Assembly: GCA_964541635.1 (NCBI GenBank)
Contig: CAZIQM010000021.1
Location: forward strand, 1-18,073
Direction of reading: 5' to 3'
Source of the DNA: DALYDP01 sp964541635
Lineage (GTDB): Bacteria; Patescibacteriota; Gracilibacteria; Peribacterales; Peribacteraceae
DNA: 18,073 nt
The notes under the pieces are model-generated. The model was given only the letters and a program-made list of their open reading frames with translations. It had not been told where the DNA came from and searched no databases. A program made the translations under genes and the position numbers. Shown here in pieces: positions 5,743 through 11,711 of the stretch; positions within the stretch are counted from its first letter, which is position 1; every line of letters starts with the position of its first letter.

Positions 5743-8085
5743 ATGACGCGTAACCGCTCCGTCATCGGCACCTCGCTCGCACTGCTCCTCGCGGTGACCG
5801 GCTTCTGCGCCTACACCGAGGTCGCGGTGGCCGCGCAGAGCTCGAACTTCATGCTCGAACAGGCGGGTCCGGGACAGGCCGCGGGCGTGCCGCACGGCTC
5901 CACGAACTTCCAGATGCAGGGCGACCTGTCCTGGCGCCAGGAGGCCCCGCTCCACAGCAACAGCTTCATGATCACGGCGTATCCGCCGGCCCAAGCATCG
6001 AGCGCTCCGGCGTCGTCCGTCGGTTCCCAGGGCGCGTCGTCCGAAGACCATGGCGGTCACCGCGGCGACGGCACGACCACGACCAATCCTCCCTCGTCCG
6101 CGCACTCGTCGGTCTCCAGCGCCGCCACGTCGCGCTCCAGCGTCCGCACGAGCAGCTCCAGCGCTCCCGCGACGTCTTCCTCTTCCTCTTCGTCCGCCGC
6201 CACGGTCGCCTCGTCTTCCTCGTCGGAAGACCTGCGCGGCGCCGCGGGCAGCGAGTCCTCCGCCGCGGTCTCGTCCGCGCGCAGCTCCGTTCCGTACGGA
6301 TACATCTTCCAGGACCGCGACCTGCTCGTCTGCAACGACACGGTCATCTGCGCCGATCCGTTCTGGCACCCGATCGTCCTGCTGCCCACGCCGCCCGTGA
6401 CGGTCTCGAGCGCCGACGCGCTGCCGCCCTCGGTATTCCTCTTGCTCGTGCTGTTCGCGATCATCGTGTCGCTCCTCGTCGGCTACTTCAATGCCAAGGC
6501 CGCCGACGGCACCCGCGCGTTCCGCCTCATGTGGTACGCGACGCTCATCGCCATCGGCGCGGTCCTCCTTGCCTTCGTCTGGATCCAGACCGCCGCCGCG
6601 AGCGTCACCTCGCCGCAGCGCCACGTCTACAACGGGCACCTCCTCAACGCGTCCGGGCAGCCGATCACCACGGCCCACTACATCCGCTTCAGCGAGTGGT
6701 ACAGCCGCGACATGGCCCCGACCGACGTCTCGGCCGGCGCCATCAACACCGGTGCCGTGACCTACGCGGGCTACCAGGAAGTGCACGTCGTGACGCCCGA
6801 CAGCCAAGGCTACTTCTCCGTCGAACTGGGTTCCGGCGCCTCGCTCCCGAACCTCGCGAACGTCGCCGCGTCGGACCTCGATAACCTGTTCCTCCAGGTC
6901 GAAGTGAAGGCCGCGGGCAACCCCGACACCGCGTACGAACTCCTCGACACGGATCCGTCGAACGACGCGATCGACCGCTCGCCGATCCTCTCCGTGCCGT
7001 TCGCCCAGAACGCCGACTTGCTCGACCAACGCGAGATCGGCACGGGTTCCGGCGCCATCCCGCTCCTCATGAGCGGCGGCGTGCTGCCCGTCGCCACGGT
7101 GCCCGGAGGCACGAACAGCGACACCTTCACGGTTGACGCCAACAACACCGCTGCGTCGAACGTTACGCTCCAATTCGGCGGCGCCCTGGCCGAGACCTTG
7201 AAGTACGACGTCATCAACGACCGCTTCGAGTTCAGCGCTGATCTCAAGGTCAACGGCGACCTCGTCGTGACAGGCCTCATCAACGGCATCGACATCTCGA
7301 GCATCGCTGGTTCCGACGAAGGCAAGCTCCGCGTCTCGAGCGGCGCGGGCCTCACCATCAACATCACGGGCGGCGCTTACCGCATCAACGGCACGGTCAC
7401 GGATTACACCGGTGCCTCGGGCGTCGCGGTCCCCGCGAACTCCACCGTGCAGGTCTTCATCGGTTCCGGCGGCCTCGCCGTCCGCACGTCGGGCTTCCCG
7501 ACCGACGAATCCTTCATCCGCTTGGCCGAAGTCGTCACGAACGGCACCGCTGTGACGCAGATCGACGACGGCCGCGTGATCCTCAGCGACGACCGCGAGG
7601 AACGTGCCGAAACGAACCTCCACGCCGAATTCCCGAACGCGAGCTACCAGGCCGACGCGACCGAAAACACGGGTCAACTGTCGGTTTCGCTCGATAACAT
7701 CACCCTGCGCAACTTCTACCTCTGGACCTCCACGCGTTCGACGCTGCAGGACTACGACGTGGTGGTGCGCGTGTCGCTGCCGGCCGACTTCGTCCGCTGG
7801 GACACGACCCCGATGTCGGTGTCGTACCGCACGACGTCCGCCGACGCCGCCAACAGCAAGGTCGACATTTCGCTCTTCGACACGAACGGCACGCCCGTGA
7901 CCTTGGGCGGCTCCGCGACCGGCCTCGCCTCCACCTCGTGGGCGACCACCACTCCGACGCTCGATCCGTCCGCCACGTGGACCGCCGGCTCCGAGTTCCT
8001 CGTGAAGTTCAAGCTCTACGCGAAGGACAACTACCAAGCGCACGTGGGCAGCATCAAGCTCAAGTACATCCGCCTCGTGCCGTAA
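5743..8085 (+). CDS. Ser-rich, two-TM surface protein with fibre-like C-terminus
   Basis: This 780-aa exported protein has a signal peptide (residues 1-30, cleavage near AVA|AQ). A Ser/Thr-rich low-complexity region covers about 85-183, and a Cys pair sits at 197 and 203. Two TM helices lie at about 231-249 and 262-284, joined by a short basic loop. By the positive-inside rule, both the Ser-rich part and the ~490-residue C-terminal part are outside. The outer part starts with YNGHLLNASGQPITTAHYI, typical of tail-fibre-like proteins. It has a FGGALAETLKYDVINDRFEF segment (about 480-500) matching the next gene (FGGTLNEKILW), then a terminal domain (627-780) also homologous to the next gene's C-terminus. 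No enzyme motif is seen. The ATG lies 3 nt after the HTH gene, so translation is probably coupled. A role as adhesin or cell-surface fibre is inferred. Confidence 0.9.
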   Translation: MTRNRSVIGTSLALLLAVTGFCAYTEVAVAAQSSNFMLEQAGPGQAAGVPHGSTNFQMQGDLSWRQEAPLHSNSFMITAYPPAQASSAPASSVGSQGASSEDHGGHRGDGTTTTNPPSSAHSSVSSAATSRSSVRTSSSSAPATSSSSSSSAATVASSSSSEDLRGAAGSESSAAVSSARSSVPYGYIFQDRDLLVCNDTVICADPFWHPIVLLPTPPVTVSSADALPPSVFLLLVLFAIIVSLLVGYFNAKAADGTRAFRLMWYATLIAIGAVLLAFVWIQTAAASVTSPQRHVYNGHLLNASGQPITTAHYIRFSEWYSRDMAPTDVSAGAINTGAVTYAGYQEVHVVTPDSQGYFSVELGSGASLPNLANVAASDLDNLFLQVEVKAAGNPDTAYELLDTDPSNDAIDRSPILSVPFAQNADLLDQREIGTGSGAIPLLMSGGVLPVATVPGGTNSDTFTVDANNTAASNVTLQFGGALAETLKYDVINDRFEFSADLKVNGDLVVTGLINGIDISSIAGSDEGKLRVSSGAGLTINITGGAYRINGTVTDYTGASGVAVPANSTVQVFIGSGGLAVRTSGFPTDESFIRLAEVVTNGTAVTQIDDGRVILSDDREERAETNLHAEFPNASYQADATENTGQLSVSLDNITLRNFYLWTSTRSTLQDYDVVVRVSLPADFVRWDTTPMSVSYRTTSADAANSKVDISLFDTNGTPVTLGGSATGLASTSWATTTPTLDPSATWTAGSEFLVKFKLYAKDNYQAHVGSIKLKYIRLVP

Positions 8086-8155
8086 TCCCTTCTATATCCG
8101 TTCCTTTGTCCGTTTCTCCGCCATGCGTCCGTGACATCCCTCTTCTATTAGCCCC

Positions 8156-8184
8156 TTGCGGAAAAACACACTTTCCTCTATACT
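8156..8184 (+). promoter_or_regulatory. Promoter of the second surface-protein gene
   Basis: TTGCGG (8156-8161) and TATACT (8179-8184) are exactly 17 nt apart. The predicted transcription start is about 8191, some 18 nt before the ATG at 8209, which has no Shine-Dalgarno sequence. No clear terminator separates this promoter from the upstream surface gene, so read-through is also possible. Confidence 0.65.
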
Positions 8185-8275
8185 GATATGAAACTTCCAC
8201 ACAAACACATGGAACACGTCCGTACCCCCCGGCCTCCTGTCCCGCACCTCGCGGGTCGCCGCGCACGTCGCTGCG

Positions 8276-9547
8276 ATGGCCACGATCGCGCTCGCGAGCG
8301 TGTTGCCACAGGTCGCCAGCGCCGCTTCCTCCTGGAAGCCGACGCTCATCGTGAACACGGAATCGTTCCAGACGATCGACGAAGGTGACGGCACGACCGA
8401 CGTGGAAGTCCGGTTCGGCGGAACCCTCAACGAGAAGATCTTGTGGAACCGCACCCGGGGCACGTTCCAGATCACGGACGACTTGTCCGTCCAGGGAACG
8501 CTGTCCGGCTCCGCCCTCGTGGTAAATAACAACGCCCAGGTCGGCGGCACCCTGTCCGTTTCCGGCGCCATCCTCGGTGTCGGTTCCATTACGTCGCGTT
8601 CCTTCATCTCCGGTTCCACCCTCCGCATCAGCGGCGGCGGCGCGGCTATCCAAGGCGCCCTTTCCGCTTCCGGCGCGTTCCGCACGGACAGCAACGTCAC
8701 CATCAACGACGACGCCGACACGAACGACGGCGTGTTGACCTTCGGTAACAGCTCCGGCAACCAGAGCCTCACGTTCCAGAACTCCTCGCAGCTCTTCAAG
8801 CTCAGCAAGGGGATCTTCGTGAACGGCGCGATCTCCGGTTCGCTGCTCCGCATCGACGGCAACGCCCAGGTGGGCAGCCTCTCGGCGTCCGGTTCCATCC
8901 GCACCGAGGGTTCCATCTCCGGCGCGACCTTGAACATCGGCGGCCAGCTCACGCTCCGTGGCCTCACGTACAACGCCCCGACGACGAACGCCTCCGGCGT
9001 GCTCACGAACGACGGCGCCGGCAACCTCACGTGGTCCGCGACGTCGATCGGCAACGGTTCGGGCCTCATCATGTCGATCCATCCCGAATATCCGAACGCC
9101 GTGTACTTCTCGTCCGGTTCCAATTACATCGGCCAGCTCGTCGGTTCCGGCGGCACCGCCGGCCTCGAGAACTCCTACGTGTGGACCTCCTCGCGCGCCA
9201 CGATCCAGGATTACTGGGTCTCGGTCCGCTTCCGCATCCCGAACAACTTCAGCTCGTGGGATCCGGTCAAACCGATCGAATTCCGCTACAAGACGGGCGA
9301 CGGCACCGCCAGCAACAACCACGTCACGGTCCGCCTGAAGGACACCGCCGGCGCGAACGTCTCGCTCACGGGCGGCGGCGGCCTCGCCAACGCGGCCTGG
9401 ACCACGGCGAACATCACGGGCCCGGAAGCGGGCGGCACCTGGACGCCGAAGGGCTACGCCACGCTCTATGTGAAACTCGCGGCCCTCACGGGCGGCAACG
9501 CCGCGGCGGGCTTCATCAACCTCAACTACGAAACGACCACGCCGTGA
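8276..9547 (+). CDS. Exported fibre-like surface protein; start region probably frameshifted
   Basis: The frame from ATG 8276 encodes 423 aa beginning MATIALASVLPQVASA|ASS, a signal peptide lacking its basic n-region. The in-frame codons upstream (8192-8275) have no start, but encode SRTSRVAAHVAA, exactly the missing n-region. The natural ATG at 8209, just after the promoter, is one base out of phase, and a C6 run (8225-8230) lies between. The mature protein has a FGGTLNEKILWNRTRGTFQI segment, then many short Ser/Gly repeats (LSVSGA, SGSTLRISG, GALSASGAF) that suggest a beta-helix or fibre stalk. A C-terminal domain (about 267-423) is homologous to residues 627-780 of the upstream protein: HPEYPNAVY against HAEFPNASY, and YVWTSSRATIQDYWV against YLWTSTRSTLQDYDV. 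No catalytic motif is seen. A terminator follows the TGA. Confidence 0.88.
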   Translation: MATIALASVLPQVASAASSWKPTLIVNTESFQTIDEGDGTTDVEVRFGGTLNEKILWNRTRGTFQITDDLSVQGTLSGSALVVNNNAQVGGTLSVSGAILGVGSITSRSFISGSTLRISGGGAAIQGALSASGAFRTDSNVTINDDADTNDGVLTFGNSSGNQSLTFQNSSQLFKLSKGIFVNGAISGSLLRIDGNAQVGSLSASGSIRTEGSISGATLNIGGQLTLRGLTYNAPTTNASGVLTNDGAGNLTWSATSIGNGSGLIMSIHPEYPNAVYFSSGSNYIGQLVGSGGTAGLENSYVWTSSRATIQDYWVSVRFRIPNNFSSWDPVKPIEFRYKTGDGTASNNHVTVRLKDTAGANVSLTGGGGLANAAWTTANITGPEAGGTWTPKGYATLYVKLAALTGGNAAAGFINLNYETTTP

Positions 9548-9572
9548 TGACGGCCTGACATCGCGATCCGAG

Positions 9573-9597
9573 ACGGCCCCCTCGCGGGGCCGTTTTC
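9573..9597 (+). terminator. Rho-independent terminator after the surface-protein genes
   Basis: ACGGCCCC (9573-9580), loop CTCGC and GGGGCCGT (9586-9593) form an 8-bp perfect stem. The T-run (9593-9596, TTTT) is short. It lies 25 nt after the TGA of the second surface-protein gene. Confidence 0.85.
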
Positions 9598-9603
9598 GTG
9601 TCA

Positions 9604-9679
9604 TGTCATGGTTCGAGACTGTCATGGTGAGCCTGACGAACCATGACAGCGCGTCAGCCTTCGTCAGGCTCAGGCTGAC
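9604..9679. repeat. REP-like palindrome cluster, left copy
   Basis: Three nested elements are visible. A 12-bp inverted pair lies at 9604-9615 (TGTCATGGTTCG) and 9637-9648. A 29-bp palindromic unit at 9620-9648 has arms TGTCATGGT and ACCATGACA around an 11-nt loop. A second hairpin at 9653-9679 has arms GTCAGCC and GGCTGAC; its loop carries the reverse complement of the same core (GAGCCTGACGAA). The 29-bp unit recurs exactly at 10101-10129. Palindromes with this kind of core are common dispersed repeats in many bacterial genomes. The last hairpin overlaps the 3' end of the GIY-YIG gene. Confidence 0.8.
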
Positions 9680-10007
9680 ACCGACTCCAGCGCTGGAGAG
9701 TTGGTTGGTTTGGTGAATGAGATAACTTACGAAGACTGTTTGTGTCGTTGTTTATCAACGCCTCCTTCTTCGCCCTACTCCATCGCTTAATTCTCTTTTC
9801 CCATGCAATCGCATCCAGAACATAGTCAAACGATGCACTGTAGACGAGCTCGACCGGCAATCTCTTGTACGTGTAGCTACCTTCTTTAAATCCGTTGTAG
9901 TGCTCTTCCATACGCATCTTCAGGTTATTGGTGATGCCTATGTAGTAGCTGTCGTCGACACAGTTGAGCATGTATACAAAAAATTTTTCCATGAGCACAG
10001 TGTTCAT
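9654..10007 (-). CDS. Small GIY-YIG domain protein (putative nuclease)
   Basis: This 117-aa protein carries a stand-alone GIY-YIG domain over about residues 9-85. The pair of motifs reads FFVYML and YYIGITNN, followed by LKMRMEEHYNG with the basic residue expected in the active site. The end of the domain is AIAWEKRIKRWSRAKKEALI. Stand-alone members (UPF0213/YhbQ-like) are small putative DNA endonucleases of uncertain role. ATG 10007 is used here; ATG 9992 (MEKFFVYML) matches the usual family start better, and neither has a Shine-Dalgarno sequence. The last eight residues and the TGA stop are encoded by a REP-like hairpin, so the C-terminus was probably rewritten by the repeat. The gene is richer in A+T than its neighbours and lies between two identical 29-bp repeats, suggesting acquisition. 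Confidence 0.88.
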   Translation of the reverse strand: MNTVLMEKFFVYMLNCVDDSYYIGITNNLKMRMEEHYNGFKEGSYTYKRLPVELVYSASFDYVLDAIAWEKRIKRWSRAKKEALINNDTNSLRKLSHSPNQPTLQRWSRCQPEPDEG

Positions 10008-10043
10008 TTCTACTGTGTTTCTGCATCAATTTTGATCATCCAG

Positions 10044-10065
10044 AAGGCATACATAAGCATGCCTT
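10044..10065. repeat. Small hairpin upstream of the GIY-YIG gene
   Basis: AAGGCAT (10044-10050) and ATGCCTT (10059-10065) form a 7-bp stem with an 8-nt loop. It lies between the NUDIX stop and the GIY-YIG start on the minus strand. No T-run follows on either strand, so a terminator role is doubtful. Confidence 0.35.
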
Positions 10066-10100
10066 GCAGCTAATACACGTTCTTGCCTGTGAAAGTACAT

Positions 10101-10129
10101 TGTCATGGTGAGCCTGACGAACCATGACA
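10101..10129. repeat. REP-like palindrome, right copy (identical to 9620-9648)
   Basis: This 29-bp unit is base-for-base identical to 9620-9648: arms TGTCATGGT and ACCATGACA around GAGCCTGACGA. It lies 5 nt after the NUDIX stop on the minus strand, where the hairpin could protect the mRNA end or help termination. The two copies bracket the GIY-YIG gene in direct orientation, 481 bp start to start. Confidence 0.85.
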
Positions 10130-10133
10130 AGCG

Positions 10134-10610
10134 TCACTGCAGCAGGAACATCCTGATGTTCCCGTACATCTGCCCTTCCGGCAGGGCGCGTACCTCGTCC
10201 TTCGTGAACCACCGCACGACTGCCTCCGGGGACTCGTGGACGATGGGCTGGTTCGGGTCCTTGAGCCGTGCCCTGAATTGGAAGTCCATGTGTTGGTGCG
10301 CGGGCTGGGCGGGCTTCGTGTCGGAACCCGCGTACGCGGGGATGTTTTCCAGCGTCATCGCGAACGGGACTTTCATCATCCGTCCTTCGTTCGGCGTGAG
10401 TCCGAAGTAGTCGACGTCGCTTCCGCCGAGAATCTCGACGTCCAGGCCGGTCTCTTCCTTGCATTCGCGCACGGCCGCTTCTTCCGGCAGCTCGTTTTCG
10501 TCGATGTGTCCCCCCGGCGGCATCCACTTCTGGAATTTCCCGTGCCACAACAGGAGCACGCGACCGGCGTCGTCGAAGATGTACACGGCCGTGGTGAAGT
10601 GGCGGATCAT
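10134..10610 (-). CDS. NUDIX hydrolase
   Basis: This 158-aa protein has a complete NUDIX box at residues 34-56: G34, E40, then RECKEETGL (R48, E49, E52, E53, G55), matching GX5EX7REUXEEXGU. The box glutamates bind the divalent metal used to hydrolyse nucleoside-diphosphate-linked substrates. MIRHFTTAVYIFDDAGRVLL and KWMPPGGHID are typical of NUDIX proteins. The exact substrate cannot be read from the sequence; house-cleaning of damaged nucleotides is one family role. The ATG at 10610 lies 9 nt after the stop of the beta-lactamase-like gene, so the two are probably co-transcribed. No clear Shine-Dalgarno sequence is present. A REP-like palindrome follows its TGA. Confidence 0.93.
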   Translation of the reverse strand: MIRHFTTAVYIFDDAGRVLLLWHGKFQKWMPPGGHIDENELPEEAAVRECKEETGLDVEILGGSDVDYFGLTPNEGRMMKVPFAMTLENIPAYAGSDTKPAQPAHQHMDFQFRARLKDPNQPIVHESPEAVVRWFTKDEVRALPEGQMYGNIRMFLLQ

Positions 10611-10619
10611 GCCCAGAGC

Positions 10620-11609
10620 TTACTCCCCGTCCGGCGCGGGGCCATTGTGGGTGGCCACCTCCTCGTAGACCATCTGCGATACGGCTGCGATCACGTCGGC
10701 GTTCTTGTGGAAGTCCGTTCCCCGCGTCATGACGCAGAGCAGGTAGGGCGTGTCGGGGTGGAACACGATGCCGCAGTCGTGGAGCTGTTTGCCCGTTTCC
10801 TCGCTGTCCCAGATGCCGAACTTATGGGCGACCACGGTGCCGCGCGGCACGCCCGCCACGAGGCCTTCCTTGAATTCCGACGCCGCGAGCAGCGTCATCG
10901 CTTCCTGCGATTGCTCGCGCTTGAGGTACGACGCGTTGTACAGCTGGCGGAAGAGCGACGAATATTCCTTCACCGACAGGAGCTGTCCTGATGCTTCGTG
11001 CGCGTCGAGGATGCCCAGATCGTCCAGGGTTTGGACGGCCAGGTCGCGGCCGTGGCCCTGTTCCTCGAGGAATTTCAACAGCACTTCCGCCGAACGGTTG
11101 TCGGAGTAGGTCATCATGCGCCGCATGAGCTCGCGGACGGTGTACGTGTTCCCGGGTTCGATGCGTTCCCCGATCTCGGCGTTGTCGTCATCTTCGTTCG
11201 GCTGGGCGTCGTAGCGGATGTTTTCGTCCATGATGCCCGGATCCGTTTCCGACAATTTCAGGATCGCTATCATGAGCGGCGTCTTCATCAAACTCGCGGG
11301 GAAGAACTCCTCGTTCTCGCCGATGCCGAACCAGGGGCCGTTCTCCAGGTCCCGGAAGTACACGGCCACGGTGGTGATGCCCTGCCCCTGTTCCCATCGC
11401 TCGAGGTCCTCCTCGAGCTCGTCCCGGAACTCTTCGTACTCGCGCTTGGTGGCGAGGTGTTCCGTGGTGCACCGCCGCGCCGCGCTGAGCAGCGAGTACC
11501 GGTCGTCGCAGTCGCCCTTCGTGAGGGCCGCCTGGCAGCCCGCGAGCACCGAGGTGCATGCGAGCGAGAGCGTCGCGAGGGCCAGGGGGGCCGTGCGGGC
11601 GGAAGACAT
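10620..11609 (-). CDS. Class A beta-lactamase-like serine hydrolase lipoprotein
   Basis: This 329-aa protein has a lipoprotein signal peptide with lipobox VLAGC (Cys25), so the mature form should be lipid-anchored on the outer face of the membrane. After an acidic, probably helical spacer (about 50-75) comes a penicillin-recognising fold. The nucleophile motif is SLMK (Ser106, Lys109), the second motif is SDN (169-171), and the third appears as HKFG (262-265) where KTG or KSG is usual. GIGENEEFFPASLMKTP is typical of the beta-lactamase2 family. That family includes true beta-lactamases and peptidoglycan-related hydrolases, and antibiotic resistance cannot be inferred from sequence alone. ATG 11609 is the only fitting start: an ATG 8 nt upstream runs into TAA after two codons. 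It is the first gene of a two-gene operon with the NUDIX gene. Confidence 0.9.
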   Translation of the reverse strand: MSSARTAPLALATLSLACTSVLAGCQAALTKGDCDDRYSLLSAARRCTTEHLATKREYEEFRDELEEDLERWEQGQGITTVAVYFRDLENGPWFGIGENEEFFPASLMKTPLMIAILKLSETDPGIMDENIRYDAQPNEDDDNAEIGERIEPGNTYTVRELMRRMMTYSDNRSAEVLLKFLEEQGHGRDLAVQTLDDLGILDAHEASGQLLSVKEYSSLFRQLYNASYLKREQSQEAMTLLAASEFKEGLVAGVPRGTVVAHKFGIWDSEETGKQLHDCGIVFHPDTPYLLCVMTRGTDFHKNADVIAAVSQMVYEEVATHNGPAPDGE

Positions 11610-11617
11610 TAACCCAT

Positions 11618-11644
11618 AGCCTACCTTCGTCCGGCAAAAAGCAA
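11618..11644 (-). promoter_or_regulatory. Weak promoter candidate for the beta-lactamase-like gene
   Basis: On the minus strand TTGCTT (11644-11639) and TAGGCT (11623-11618) are 15 nt apart. The -10 ends only 8 nt before the ATG, so transcripts would be nearly leaderless. The same TAGGCT hexamer serves as -10 candidate for the SLH gene. No clear terminator for the giant gene was seen between 11610 and 11711. Confidence 0.3.
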
Positions 11645-11711
11645 CACTGCACCGCGAAATCCGTACCTATGGCCATGTCGGCCGCTTCGTTTGAGGACGT
11701 GTCGCGTGGGG

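Noticed and set aside
4801..8043. Very long open frame on the minus strand opposite the first surface-protein gene (1080 codons)
   Set aside because: Translation is Arg/Gly/Val/Asp-rich without domains or signal peptide. The plus strand has clear homology to the next gene, a signal peptide and TM helices. High GC removes stop codons from the antisense frame.
8060..9625. 521-codon minus-strand open frame opposite the second surface-protein gene
   Set aside because: Shadow frame of a GC-rich coding region; the plus strand has the promoter, terminator and recognisable protein.
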